Assembly (NCBI GenBank): GCA_017517865.1
Contig: JAFWYB010000003.1
Location: 22,066 to 86,065, forward strand
Direction of reading: 5' to 3'
Source of the DNA: Clostridia bacterium
GTDB taxonomy: Bacteria > Bacillota > Clostridia > Oscillospirales > Acutalibacteraceae
Length of the DNA: 64,000 nt
Below the pieces are notes generated by a model, which was given only the letters and a program-made list of their open reading frames with translations, was not told the origin of the DNA and made no database searches. Of this stretch, positions 9,001 to 16,852 are shown piece after piece (within the stretch, counting starts at the first letter, position 1; each line of letters starts with the position of its first letter). The translations under genes and the position numbers were made by a program.

Positions 9001-11586
9001 GCCGACGAGTTGGTGTCTTTCCTTTCAACAGACATCGGCGCATGGGGTAATGAAATTTCAATGCAGCTTTACGGTGTCAACAAATTCAATGAAAAGTATT
9101 ATATACCCTTCAACTCTGCAAAGAATTATCTTTACAAGGGTATGGGTGAGGAAGGCACAAAGCTTCTCAAGAGCGAAGGCTTTACCAATGAAACAAAGTG
9201 GGGAGCTTCCAATCCTCTTGTAGTTGATGATTTTACCAATGTTGTTGTTAAGCATATTGAAAGAATGAGTATGTATAACTCAATGGTTATCCCTCTTGAT
9301 AACTTCTCAAGGGTATGGAATTACCAGGAGAGAGCCAATGCGGAAAGCAACGAGTCTATGAAAGATGTCAAGGCGGTCTTTGCTACTGCCTGGGGCGAGG
9401 AATACAAGAAGTACGTTGATAACCTTTTGCGTGACATCAACGGCGGTGTTATGGGTGATACCCGTGAGCTCGGCGATAAGTGGCTTTCCAAATTCAAGAA
9501 AGCGGCAGTTATGGGATCTCTTTCGGTTATGATTCAGCAGCCTTCGGCAATTGTGAGAGCTATGAGCGAGGTTGACGTGAAATACTTTGTTTCATCCTCA
9601 TTCGGTCAGCGCAAGGCGGCCTACGAGGAAGCTATGAAGTATGCTCCTGTCGCAGTACTCAAGGAAATCGGCGGCTTCGATACGGTAAGCGGTCAGAGTA
9701 TGGCTGACTGGATGCTCAAGAGAGAATATAAGGGTATGGATAAACTCAAGGCTTTCTTTAAAGACAGTCAGTTCCGTGACGATGTGTTATCCTGGGGACC
9801 TGCCTGGGCTGACCGTGTAACGTGGGCGCATATATGGCTTGCCTGTAAAAACGAGGTAAGAGTAAAGAACAGTCTCACGGGTGAGGCTCTTCTCGAGGCC
9901 ACGGGTAAGAGATTTACAGAGGTTATAAACAAAACTCAGGTTTATGATTCGGTACTCTCAAGGAGTGCTGCAATGAGAAGCAATACTGTGTATATGAAGA
10001 TGATTACTGCATTTATGGCAGAGCCTACAACATCACTTAATATGCTGATGAGCGGTGTGGATAAGCTTAAAACGCCGGATACACGCAAGAAGGGCGCCGG
10101 TATGATAGCAAGTGTTGCCACAGCTCAGCTCCTCAACAGTATATTAGTGTCATTTATATATGCAGCAAGAGACGACGATGAAGAGAAAGGTTACTGGGAA
10201 GTGTGGTCCGGTGACTTTGTCGACAACTTTCTTAACGGTCTGAATCCTCTGACGATGATTCCGATTGTCAAGGATATATTCAGTCTGATTAGCGGATATA
10301 GTGTAGACAGAAGTGACATGACGGTCATATCGAACTTTGTTGATTCAATCAATGCTTGGAGGAGTGATAACAAGTCAATCGGAGAAAAGATATCCGGTAC
10401 TGTAGGAAGCGTGGCAGACTTGTTTGGTATTCCGCTGAAAAATCTGATTCGTGATGTTAAGGCTGTTATAAATGTACATAACAAGGTGAAAAGCGGTTCA
10501 GACTCCACCTTTGTGGGAGCGCTGACGGAGATGCGTGACAGTGTGCTCGGGGTTGTAGATCCTATCGGCTTTATTGACAACAGTAATGACAGACATCTTT
10601 ATAACGCATGGGTTAAAGGTAATAAAGATTTTTATGAAGAATACGCCTCCCGTTATAAGTCCGGCAGCAGTATAAAGTCAGCACTTGAAAATCAGATTGA
10701 AGAAAGGTACGTAAAAGGAAAACTTGACTACGACGAAGCTTTTGAACTTTACAGAAAACTCGGCTACAGTGAAAACGAGGCAACGTATAAGCTTAGAGAG
10801 CTTGAGGAACCCGTTGAGGATGAAGAGGCAGAGGATAAATATGCAGATTTCTACAGTTTTGACGGGGCTGGAGGTATTCAGGATAAGGCTGATGCCGAAA
10901 GAGAGGAAGAACGTCAGCAAGCGGCAGAGAAAGACGAGGAGTACTCCGAGGATAGCGATTATAAGTGGCTCGATGAAGCTCTTGGAAGCGGCAACCTTAA
11001 AGATATTGAAACCGAAACCAAATATCTAATAGATAAAGGCGTTTCCGAAAGTGATGTAAATTCCCATGTGTCCGGCTGGTTAAAGAAAAACGATACTGAC
11101 GTTATAGCTGCAGGAAACGAATATGCAATTGGTGATTTCAGCACATTCGAAAGTACGGTAAAGCTTATTGCCGAGAGGTATGGTGTGAGTGAAGCTGTGG
11201 CGGCCAAGGCTGTCAGAAGCGTTGCAGGAGAAAGCGGCAAGGAAATCGAAGGTACGATATACGTCAATGCAGATTTACATAAGGCTATTGAGTTCGGTAA
11301 TGATACCGTGAGCAAGAAGATAGCATCTGCAATTATCGAAGCGAAAACTCAGCAATATATTACCGAAGGGAAAAATAGCTACGAAGCTCAGAAGAGCGCA
11401 AGAAGTGCAGTGAGACAAAGTATCAATTCCAAGTGGAAGGAAACCTATCAGAAGGCTGATCCGGCAACGAGAGTTCAGATATGGCAACATATGTACGCTA
11501 CAGGTGCATATGATTATCTCGGGCAGCTTGACGATACACTCAAAAAATGGCGTACCGAGTGGGAAGAGGAGCAAAGGAAAAAATGA
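3055..11586 (+). CDS. Giant phage polyvalent protein (2843 aa) with HExxH protease and LPD38-like domain
   Basis: This giant late protein is probably packaged in the virion and injected with the genome. A GTG start at 3037 is possible, but ATG 3055 has GGAGG 7 bases upstream and is preferred. Visible modules: an N-terminal duplicated SLFEDENSSY motif (residues 5-14 and 29-38); Gly/Ala-rich hydrophobic stretches (about 355-395 and 480-520) that could insert in membrane; an HELTH zinc-protease motif (980-984) followed by an EEEFVADALGG segment that could give the third ligand; coiled coils (about 1400-1900); then a region starting near residue 2155 (SVMIQQPSAIVRAM) typical of large polyvalent protein-associated domain LPD38, ending in hydrophobic segments and an acidic tail. 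Known polyvalent proteins combine effectors that act on entry. The domain order here is read by eye. Confidence 0.8.
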   Translation: MKRKSLFEDENSSYQKFVKSGAKKKSSESLFEDENSSYSHYVIGEKLKEAERSARIRAEAVDKDFLNSEAYADVNSSSYNQAFKEYREVKAALDDYNSYIENRRISKMSLGELDAVIADYDEKIASHKNYVKWDKGWLPGGLSPDEASYHKDEMNKLENESAKYRTRRDYVKAQEVTGSLPADVVELLDKYNNILYSQQGTDFSQIASAFMGAGGEGGGNRVQYSSNENIKNHIAKELAERGYENFSELAEYRKYITDVEFTDEYTQRWEDFTKEHPVASSVLNLAMAPARMVTSSVGALDGIGNQSDLGFNPYNPYYALTHANNAKQSVIIDSFDEGIISKDAKTFLYNTAESAVESILSSVAFGGGGGAVLGLGAFGDTVLGTVEKGGNYEDALFSGILAGTFEGLFETVSIGQLKAFKDIPVNSLKDVLRNIGSGVLVNASEETLTELANVMSDYMINGGVSDYYNAVVAYMDDGMGEAEAKRKAAGDIGSRIFEAGVSGGLMGAGFGAGGSAVSYGKSLYNRYESGKGTVEGGQLGTLVDGAADVQGDDKYKSLYESVVKSQQAAEKDADYDYSMKEYYKVGKLSERLAETTESERNSIVRSAVSDRFKSLGETGDINILSSAVTKTVFGEKLTHKEKAALKDSKHAQQVINEAGDVYGEYSSAWVDKTKADVDALYERRYSPETAALSESTETKKYSDENYVNRVKETVIEKGQNKDAFDKQFDLFLSYGRQGVDFDTVKDTVPESAGVSERQLKAAYDLGAELDAQSKLDVVTGISSVKGGEVYVTTTAGNTRKLSELNVEAATGQLVRSASKYDKDTANAFIRGYNRSATVSSYARAFDAFYSAGVSSSDAKYSDVLEKNKSLIKYMDNADVARKAFDMGRAERTKADKAIKQKKQTGAHPAKGTYQSKTVSVGEEAVDEFYSALAKKTGIDIDRVHNILNNKKQVANAQYDPTKHKMTVSASAQNELQASVHELTHAAFAYNTEKMKPVKKAVIDYFLSQNSESEFEEILRQYGASYEGDSRADIEEEFVADALGGMFTTEEGVQDFLNWLQEESGYKAEEKKTILQRITEWLNDIIEAIRDIMNSGELNGAGKFFAKENCDELVRIRKQFLEALDGAGVNYREGGAVEGNVKFSNKRLTNGTETAYNNDNEYLTMANRAKPNARSSINWVYQQELFSFKENKLFFEKISEINQGSGAFIQNLDGEYMLPIGNKIVFTNGDYDTPYISKVIEVMTEYDTRFEEVRRLVFDYEKGLRSNFANETRIFKNMYGHGYIYEYNSGFNGAYEMGDGKRKRKNRKSIIENYFKSQNRGRNAGNGNKELRSGSDEKRVKFSLPLSNLNDLHRSTIDKVTELGKVTAQMQAHILRIGSNLTKRELSALKIQEIARKLKVDYASKLDIHDLSGRLTELYTLINEGGASYDVLRAHLDDIKERLLKESKYMKPDISEAAKERLREIRKTPVSINETQLAEILSMYGNMTNFRRYTGLQITKDGTPLEMRWSEWADMSGMFDPEISDADMPIRLAEIVDSLKNTYEDESGYDLDSARDQLDADICAAYLEIPTVSELGNRFFEIEQELLTELKEQRDLYTSTFNKTYALARKAAKNDFDRQLVNAKARMEQRVQNIADTRLREKKRNRLIKTVKRLDRLLRNPGKGAPSAGVNKYDQEYVHLTNIPEEMKRTVIDFCSVFIDNDAGVFTGKYTDSENVVRKKINELRKQYQNLKQSESYIGTSVSDEMTAKLEKLHDIVADKRLAQLTAAELDMVNEIADHLMAVINNEVKMWVNGKQTKVADIGKSALNELAGKGMKGYIQAMKGIDKLSVMNLKPIYFFEKVGGILEMLWKDILGGQDKYVRNMQFAQQRFSDIAKKYHLDRWTDDKAETFTTAQGHEISLTRGQALLIWATWKREGKAGKDSKHLFEGGIVYPDTVKKASEKGKKGLPEVLQKVYEDGTAHRIRVEDMLKIDEWLTDEQKKYADELVSFLSTDIGAWGNEISMQLYGVNKFNEKYYIPFNSAKNYLYKGMGEEGTKLLKSEGFTNETKWGASNPLVVDDFTNVVVKHIERMSMYNSMVIPLDNFSRVWNYQERANAESNESMKDVKAVFATAWGEEYKKYVDNLLRDINGGVMGDTRELGDKWLSKFKKAAVMGSLSVMIQQPSAIVRAMSEVDVKYFVSSSFGQRKAAYEEAMKYAPVAVLKEIGGFDTVSGQSMADWMLKREYKGMDKLKAFFKDSQFRDDVLSWGPAWADRVTWAHIWLACKNEVRVKNSLTGEALLEATGKRFTEVINKTQVYDSVLSRSAAMRSNTVYMKMITAFMAEPTTSLNMLMSGVDKLKTPDTRKKGAGMIASVATAQLLNSILVSFIYAARDDDEEKGYWEVWSGDFVDNFLNGLNPLTMIPIVKDIFSLISGYSVDRSDMTVISNFVDSINAWRSDNKSIGEKISGTVGSVADLFGIPLKNLIRDVKAVINVHNKVKSGSDSTFVGALTEMRDSVLGVVDPIGFIDNSNDRHLYNAWVKGNKDFYEEYASRYKSGSSIKSALENQIEERYVKGKLDYDEAFELYRKLGYSENEATYKLRELEEPVEDEEAEDKYADFYSFDGAGGIQDKADAEREEERQQAAEKDEEYSEDSDYKWLDEALGSGNLKDIETETKYLIDKGVSESDVNSHVSGWLKKNDTDVIAAGNEYAIGDFSTFESTVKLIAERYGVSEAVAAKAVRSVAGESGKEIEGTIYVNADLHKAIEFGNDTVSKKIASAIIEAKTQQYITEGKNSYEAQKSARSAVRQSINSKWKETYQKADPATRVQIWQHMYATGAYDYLGQLDDTLKKWRTEWEEEQRKK

Positions 11587-11588
11587 TA

Positions 11589-11625
11589 AAAAGAGTGGGG
11601 AGAAAATCCTCACTCTTTTTTTGTA
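11589..11625 (+). terminator. Intrinsic terminator after the giant virion gene
   Basis: An 11-bp stem (11591-11601 with 11608-11618, one G-T pair) with a five-base loop is followed directly by a T-tract. It starts just after the stop of the giant gene and separates the virion genes from the receptor-binding module. Confidence 0.8.
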
Positions 11626-11649
11626 TAATTTTTTAAAGAGGTGAGATAA

Positions 11650-12000
11650 ATGATAGCAATCAAACGCGGAACAACACCTAATATTATCATCGAGATTGAA
11701 GATGTCAATATGGACGATATAACTGAGGTGCATTTTGCCTTCAAAGCCATTGACGATGAAACGGCGCCGCTGCTGTTTCCGGAAAAGGAATATGTCAAAA
11801 GCAAGAACCCTGAAAGCTTTTACAAAGTGAACGATGAAAAGTTTGAAGTAAATATTAAGCTTAAGGAGAAGGAAACTTTCAAAATTCCAAAAGGCTATTT
11901 TTATGTTGATGTTCTTCCGATAGCAGGAGAGGAACGGCTTGATACCGGAAAGCCTCTGAAAATGGAGAGCTTCGGTACTTACTTCAAAGAGGTGGAATGA
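11650..12000 (+). CDS. Phage baseplate/adsorption-apparatus small protein
   Basis: This 116-residue beta-rich protein starts MIAIKRGTTPNIIIEIED and ends in KMESFGTYFKEVE. Small proteins of this form commonly open the receptor-binding module of Firmicutes siphophages and resemble the N-terminal, baseplate-attached domain of upper-baseplate proteins. No enzyme motif is seen. The RBS is AAAGAGGTGA seven bases before the ATG. The stop is followed one base later by the ATG of the SGNH gene, so the two are co-translated. An adaptor between tail tip and esterase is inferred. Confidence 0.6.
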   Translation: MIAIKRGTTPNIIIEIEDVNMDDITEVHFAFKAIDDETAPLLFPEKEYVKSKNPESFYKVNDEKFEVNIKLKEKETFKIPKGYFYVDVLPIAGEERLDTGKPLKMESFGTYFKEVE

Positions 12001-12001
12001 T

Positions 12002-13132
12002 ATGGCGACGGCTAAAGTGAAAAGTACAGTGTCTGCCAAGGTTAAAATTCAGGAAGCGAACAAGGCAAAAACGAAGGGAATTATGACCTTTTTCGGAGAA
12101 GGAAAGTCAGCGTATGAGGTTGCTGTACAAAACGGGTTCAAAGGGACAGAGCAGGAGTGGCTTGATAGTATCAGACCTAAAGTAAGTGCTGAAAATTTAA
12201 CCTTGCTGAAACCTCTTGCGGGAAAGAAAATACTTTGCCTCGGCGACAGTATTATGGGCAATGACAGGGTTAACGGTGTTCCGTCGTATCTTGCTGAGTA
12301 TTCCGGTGCTACTGTGTATAACGGCGGTTTTGGCGGAACCTTTCTTTCTGTAAGAAATACCGATTCTCCAAATGTTTGTTACGACTTGCCTAATCTTCTT
12401 GAGGCGAAGCTGAGTGGTGAATGGTCGGCGCAGGAATTGCAGGCAACTTTAACCGTATTCAAATACTTTGCTGAATCAATTGAGATGCTGAAAAATCTTG
12501 ATTTCAATGAGCTTGATGTAATAACTCTTGCTTACGGTACAAACGACTGGACTGCCGGAGAAAACTCAGAGTATATGATTTCCCACTTGAAAGAGTCAAT
12601 TGATAAAATACAAAGAAATTGGCCCCTTATTAGAATTCTTGTAATTACCCCTATATGGAGATATTTCGGTTCAGGAAGCTCAAATGGTGATAATTACAAA
12701 GGATACGGAGAGGGTTTTACTCTCAGAGAATGGGCACAAAAAATAGAGCAAGCGGCAAAAGAAAAACATATAAGTGTACTTAACGCTTATGAAAATATGC
12801 CGTTATCAATAAATAATGCGGCTACATATTTTGATAAAAATTCATCGACAGATGATGGGCTTGACCATACTCATCTTAACGAAAAAGGCAATCAGATGTA
12901 TGCGCAGATTATTTACGGTAAGCTTTGCAGTATGTTTGCTTCAGCCTGTGAAGACGTCAATAACTCTGAGCACGAAGGGCTGAAAATAGACAATACTTTA
13001 AAGATAAACGAATTAGGGCAGTTAGGTGTTAATACTGCGGATGAAGCTTCGGCGGATAATACCTTGCCGATAACCTCAGCTGCTGTACACACTCAACTGG
13101 GCAATATAGAAATTTTACTTTCAACAATATAG
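12002..13132 (+). CDS. Phage tail-associated SGNH/GDSL esterase
   Basis: The 376-residue protein joins a virion-attachment N-terminus to an SGNH hydrolase. Residues 36-56 (SAYEVAVQNGFKGTEQEWLDS) are the short motif often seen before receptor-binding modules of Firmicutes phages. The hydrolase shows block I GDSI with Ser83, the block II glycines in NGGFGG (about 108-113), block III YGTND with Asn181, and block V DHTH with Asp288 and His291. Members of the family deacetylate or de-esterify surface glycans. A role in trimming the host cell-surface polysaccharide during adsorption is therefore likely. The last ~80 residues form a tail with TADEASADNTLPITSAAVH, typical of fibre connectors. Confidence 0.85.
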   Translation: MATAKVKSTVSAKVKIQEANKAKTKGIMTFFGEGKSAYEVAVQNGFKGTEQEWLDSIRPKVSAENLTLLKPLAGKKILCLGDSIMGNDRVNGVPSYLAEYSGATVYNGGFGGTFLSVRNTDSPNVCYDLPNLLEAKLSGEWSAQELQATLTVFKYFAESIEMLKNLDFNELDVITLAYGTNDWTAGENSEYMISHLKESIDKIQRNWPLIRILVITPIWRYFGSGSSNGDNYKGYGEGFTLREWAQKIEQAAKEKHISVLNAYENMPLSINNAATYFDKNSSTDDGLDHTHLNEKGNQMYAQIIYGKLCSMFASACEDVNNSEHEGLKIDNTLKINELGQLGVNTADEASADNTLPITSAAVHTQLGNIEILLSTI

Positions 13133-13147
13133 AAGGAATGATTAAAA

Positions 13148-14035
13148 ATGAGTATTGCAGATGAAATAAGCAGAATAACAGCTAACAAGAACACGATAAG
13201 AAATAAGCTTATCGAATTGGGCCTTGCTGAGTCACAATCTAATTTAGATGTTCTCGCTGCGGCTATAGGAGATATTATAAATCACGGCGCGGTTCAGGTA
13301 AGTGTGAAGGAGGGTACAACTTACACCATTCCAGCAGGTTATCATAACGGAAGCGGCATTGTAATAGCTTTATCTGATGCTGAGGGGGATGCTGAAAAGT
13401 TCAAACTTCAGGCAAAAAGTGTTGTGCCTACCAAATCACAGCAGAATATAACGTCAGATGAAGGCTATTATGCATTGTCGGCAGTGACGATAGAAGCAAT
13501 ACCTGAGGCTTATCAGGATGTATCGGCAGTTACAGCTGTTGATGAAACTGTTCTCACCGGTAAGATATTTGTTACGGCAGATGGTGTAGTTCATACGGGT
13601 TCTATGACAAATAACGGCGCTGTTGCTGTGACATTGAGCGGTACAACCGTTACTTATACCGTGCCAAAGGGATATCACAACGGTTCGGGAAAGGTTTCTA
13701 TTGCACTTGAAACGAAAACAGTAACACCTACCAAATCGAAGCAGGAAATTATACCAACATCTGGTAAAGTCCTCAGCAAGGTTACGGTTAATCCTATACC
13801 TGATGAATATCAGGATGTAACAGAAGTAACCGCGGAAGCAGCACATATTCTTGAGGGGAAGAAAATTGTTGATTCAGAAGGAAATATAGTGGCGGGTTCT
13901 ATGAAAAACAACGGAAATTTTAATGCTGAAATCGACGGCTTGTCAACAACCTCTTATGTAGTGCCCGCAGGTTATACAGGCGGCGGTACAGTAAGTCTTA
14001 CATCAGATATTGAAGAAGCACTTGCCGCTATCTAA
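13148..14035 (+). CDS. Tail-fibre protein with internal repeats
   Basis: The 295-residue protein has an N-terminal helix (ADEISRITANKNTIRNKLIELG) and then about three copies of a ~90-residue repeat. Each copy contains a YTIPAGYHNGSG-like motif, a VxPTKSxQ motif and a PxxYQDVxxVTA motif, ending in GSMxNNG. The last copy is partial. Such repeats form beta-structured shafts in clostridial phage fibres. The N-terminus resembles that of the next small gene, suggesting duplicated attachment domains. It is probably a fibre subunit that presents or spaces the receptor-binding tip. Confidence 0.75.
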   Translation: MSIADEISRITANKNTIRNKLIELGLAESQSNLDVLAAAIGDIINHGAVQVSVKEGTTYTIPAGYHNGSGIVIALSDAEGDAEKFKLQAKSVVPTKSQQNITSDEGYYALSAVTIEAIPEAYQDVSAVTAVDETVLTGKIFVTADGVVHTGSMTNNGAVAVTLSGTTVTYTVPKGYHNGSGKVSIALETKTVTPTKSKQEIIPTSGKVLSKVTVNPIPDEYQDVTEVTAEAAHILEGKKIVDSEGNIVAGSMKNNGNFNAEIDGLSTTSYVVPAGYTGGGTVSLTSDIEEALAAI

Positions 14036-14048
14036 GGAGTGAAACAAA

Positions 14049-14276
14049 ATGAGCGTTCAAAGCGAGATAAACAGAATTAACCAAAACGTAGCTAATACTT
14101 ATACCTCTTTGAGTGGACTCGGAGCGACTGTGCCTTCAAGTAAAAATAGTGATAATCTTCCTGCAACGGTAAACAGCCTTAACGGGAAGCTTGACGCCGA
14201 TACTGTTGACGGTTGGCACGTTCAGGTCGGTACAAACGTAACGCCTAAAACCGGCCATCTTACGTTTATAGGGTAG
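14049..14276 (+). CDS. Short tail-fibre protein
   Basis: This 75-residue protein has the same helical N-terminal type (QSEINRINQNVANTYTSLSGLG) as the fibre gene before it and ends with DTVDGWHVQVGT, which is echoed in the C-terminus of the next gene (DTVDGYHLKVQN). It looks like a minimal fibre unit or a remnant of a longer one whose middle was exchanged. It is packed tightly between fibre genes (13 and 8 bases). Confidence 0.6.
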   Translation: MSVQSEINRINQNVANTYTSLSGLGATVPSSKNSDNLPATVNSLNGKLDADTVDGWHVQVGTNVTPKTGHLTFIG

Positions 14277-14284
14277 GTGGTTAA

Positions 14285-15163
14285 ATGGGCGCTAAAATTA
14301 AAACGCTAAATCTAACAAGCGCAGGTGTATCAACATCAGGGGGTACAACAGTAAGCGGTGCAAGTTGGACTACGGGGAATTTAAAAGCTAATGGTGGTTC
14401 AGAAACTTTAAAAATTACTATTGATTTAGCTTCTATATTTGGTGAGTATTCGGCGGTGACTACTTGCAGCGTATCATTCAACGCTAAAGGCGATAGAAAA
14501 ATGTGGGCGGCTGGTGAAGTAACATCTGGTTACTATACATCTTCAAGTACAGTTCAAAAGCTGTCAGGAAATGTAGCTTACAGCTCGGATGAACCATCCT
14601 CGCATAGTTGGAATGTAAGCGAAGATATTAAAAAAAATGGAAAAGTAGAATTATATATAACGGTAAAAAACCCTATAGCGGCACTAACTAATAAATTCTA
14701 TTTTACCAATATCAGTATAACAGTTGCCGTCAGCACACCTGATTACACTATCACAACAGTGGCAAGTCCAACTGAGGGCGGTACAGTTTCAGGCGGTGGA
14801 ACTTACGAAAGCGGTAAAAGCGTATCACTCACGGCAACGGCTAATGAAGGTTATAGTTTCAGCGGGTGGTCTGACGGAAATACAAGCAACCCGAGAAGTG
14901 TAACAGTTACCGCTAATGCAACATATACGGCAATATTTACGCTTAACAAAATCAACAACATTTATGTCAACACAGTAAAGCCGAAGGATATTTACTTTGA
15001 CGACAGTAATATAGTTTTTGTTGTTGACGGAGAAATACCCACTCTACCGTCTTCACTGTATGATACCGTTGACGGATACCATTTAAAGGTGCAGAACACA
15101 GTTTCGAGTGGAATGACCAAGTGTAAACACGTTTATAAAGATTTAGTAAAAGTTTACGGATAA
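14285..15163 (+). CDS. Tail-fibre tip protein with bacterial-repeat (InlB/Flg_new-like) domain
   Basis: The 292-residue protein has an N-terminal beta-sandwich-like half, then a clear bacterial repeat domain at about 155-222: EGGTVSGGGTYESG, VSLTATANEGYSFSGWSDG, VTVTANATYTAIF. In Gram-positive surface proteins this fold is a cell-surface or ligand-binding module. The C-terminus has the DTVDGYHLKV motif shared with the short fibre protein upstream. It is probably the most host-exposed fibre protein in this module. Borrowing of the repeat from a host adhesin is plausible but not shown. Confidence 0.7.
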   Translation: MGAKIKTLNLTSAGVSTSGGTTVSGASWTTGNLKANGGSETLKITIDLASIFGEYSAVTTCSVSFNAKGDRKMWAAGEVTSGYYTSSSTVQKLSGNVAYSSDEPSSHSWNVSEDIKKNGKVELYITVKNPIAALTNKFYFTNISITVAVSTPDYTITTVASPTEGGTVSGGGTYESGKSVSLTATANEGYSFSGWSDGNTSNPRSVTVTANATYTAIFTLNKINNIYVNTVKPKDIYFDDSNIVFVVDGEIPTLPSSLYDTVDGYHLKVQNTVSSGMTKCKHVYKDLVKVYG

Positions 15164-15181
15164 AGAAAGGAAGGTACTTTT

Positions 15182-16012
15182 ATGAAAAATTATTTAACTT
15201 ACCCTTGTAAAATTATGAGGATAACTCAGAACTACACGGGAACAACATCACACCTGCCTTATTCTACGGGAAAGCCGAAGGATTATCCCTGGGACGAAGG
15301 GTGTACCGACACAGGCAGAGATTATTGCTACTGCCCCTGCGACGAGATGAAGGTAAAGAGAATCTACGGAGTAGGAAGCGGCGGCACAAATACTATCTGG
15401 CTTGAGAGTACATCAGAGGTGCTCTTCGCCGACGGTACTGAGGACTTCTGCACAGTGCTTATCATTCATCCGAACGATGCTGACCTTAAGAAAATCAAAG
15501 AGGGTCAGCTCTTCAAAAGGGGAGAAGCCATCTGCAGAGAGGGCAGAGACGGATGTTCTTCTTATCATTTTCATTTTTCAGCGGGTAAAGGTAAGTACAG
15601 TGGTAACGGTTGGAAAAAGAATGACAATGGGAAGTACGTGCTTACAACAACCAAGGGTACGTATAAACCTGAAAAGCTTTTCTTTGTCGATACAGCTTTT
15701 ACAAAGGTGGTTAACACCAAGGGTATTAAGTTCAAGGAGCTCCCCGAAGAAAAACAGAAGTATGCACCCGGTATTTACAAGGTTACAAAGGCTCTGCTCC
15801 TTCACGTAAGAAGCGGCCCCGGTACGAAGTACGCAAAGAAGAAATACTCTGAGCTTACAGCTGATGCACAGAAGAAAATCAAAAAGCGTGCGAAGTACAA
15901 AGCTAACGGCTACGTTATGGGCTTGACCTTCAGCGTATACGAAACCGACGGCGACTGGGGTTTAACTCCTTCCGGATGGGTGCACCTCGGATATTGTACA
16001 CAGCAAAGTTGA
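15182..16012 (+). CDS. Endolysin: M23-like peptidase fold plus C-terminal SH3b
   Basis: The 276-residue lysin gene directly precedes the holins. The N-terminal half has the layout of a LytM/M23 peptidase: TDTGRDYCYCPCD in place of the usual HxxxD segment, then an HFHF motif (YHFHFSAGKG) matching the second zinc-binding HxH. The expected first histidine is not obvious; an aspartate-rich DEGCTDTGRD occupies the site, so the zinc set may be altered. The C-terminus (about 195-272: LLLHVRSGPGTKYAKKKYSEL, ending GWVHLGYC) is an SH3b cell-wall-binding domain. Peptide cross-bridge cleavage for lysis is inferred. The RBS is GAAAGGAAGG. Confidence 0.8.
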   Translation: MKNYLTYPCKIMRITQNYTGTTSHLPYSTGKPKDYPWDEGCTDTGRDYCYCPCDEMKVKRIYGVGSGGTNTIWLESTSEVLFADGTEDFCTVLIIHPNDADLKKIKEGQLFKRGEAICREGRDGCSSYHFHFSAGKGKYSGNGWKKNDNGKYVLTTTKGTYKPEKLFFVDTAFTKVVNTKGIKFKELPEEKQKYAPGIYKVTKALLLHVRSGPGTKYAKKKYSELTADAQKKIKKRAKYKANGYVMGLTFSVYETDGDWGLTPSGWVHLGYCTQQS

Positions 16013-16024
16013 GGCGAGGGAAAT

Positions 16025-16333
16025 ATGAAGGATCTTATCATCAAGTGGGCGGTACCGTTCATATGCGGGGCGATTATAGGGCTTATATCAGCTCTCTTTG
16101 TGAAGGTGAAAGCCCTTGCCAATGGTGTGCAGTGCTTGTTAAGGATGAAAATTATTGAGATGCACGACAAGTACACCGAAAGAAAATACTGTCCTATCGC
16201 AATCAAAGAAGCGGCATCAAGAACATACAAAGCTTATCACGGTTTAGGAGGTAATGACGTTGCAACAGCTCTCTATAATGAACTGCTCGAATTACCAACC
16301 GAAAAACCTAAAACTGACAATGAAAATATTTAA
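16025..16333 (+). CDS. Small membrane protein, putative lysis accessory
   Basis: The 102-residue protein has one N-terminal membrane helix (IIKWAVPFICGAIIGLISALFV) and a soluble, charged C-terminal part. It lies between endolysin and holin, 12 bases after the lysin stop. The form fits a holin, antiholin or spanin-like accessory, but it matches no family I can name with certainty. Its RBS is GCGAGGGAAAT. Confidence 0.55.
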   Translation: MKDLIIKWAVPFICGAIIGLISALFVKVKALANGVQCLLRMKIIEMHDKYTERKYCPIAIKEAASRTYKAYHGLGGNDVATALYNELLELPTEKPKTDNENI

Positions 16334-16354
16334 ATAAGAAAGGAAGAACGAACA

Positions 16355-16750
16355 ATGAAAAACACATTTAACATCACACCCGTTTTTGAAATTATTATTT
16401 CACTCATCTCACTCGTATTTTCTGTATACATACTTCCGAAGCTCGGAAGCTTCCTCAAAGAAAAGCTCTCTGAAGAGCAGAGAAAGAAGCTTGCTGAGTG
16501 GGTCAAGATTGCCGTAGCCGCAGCGGAACAGAAGTACAAAGGAAGCGGCAGGGGAGCAGAGAAAAAGAAATACGTTAAAGAATTCTTGCTTTCAAAAGGC
16601 TTTACAATCGACTTTGACGAGCTCGAAGCATTGCTTGAAGGAGAAGTATATAAACTCACCCAGGGCAGCGGATATCTTATTGAAGAACCTGGAGAGCATG
16701 GCGCTTGGTTCCCTACAACTGAAGAAACAACTGCAGAAGAGGCAGAGTAA
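16355..16750 (+). CDS. Phage holin, LLH family
   Basis: The 131-residue protein has one N-terminal membrane helix (FEIIISLISLVFSVYILPKL) followed by an amphipathic charged segment (LKEKLSEEQRKKLAEWVKIAVAAAEQ) and a C-terminal acidic region. This is the layout of the LLH (phage_holin_6_1) family, in which the segment after the helix carries the recognisable KLxxWVxxAVxAAEQ core. It would permeabilise the membrane and release the endolysin. A terminator follows the stop by three bases, closing the late operon. Confidence 0.85.
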   Translation: MKNTFNITPVFEIIISLISLVFSVYILPKLGSFLKEKLSEEQRKKLAEWVKIAVAAAEQKYKGSGRGAEKKKYVKEFLLSKGFTIDFDELEALLEGEVYKLTQGSGYLIEEPGEHGAWFPTTEETTAEEAE

Positions 16751-16753
16751 GAT

Positions 16754-16792
16754 TACTCCCGAAGGCTATAAAGCTTTCGGGAGTATTTTTTG
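16754..16792 (+). terminator. Terminator of the phage late operon
   Basis: A perfect 10-bp stem (TACTCCCGAA at 16754-16763 with TTCGGGAGTA at 16776-16785) is followed by a T-rich run. Confidence 0.88.
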
Positions 16793-16852
16793 TTTATTTT
16801 TCGATTTTTCATAACTAAATATATGTCAATATATTTTAAGGAGTGAAAATTT

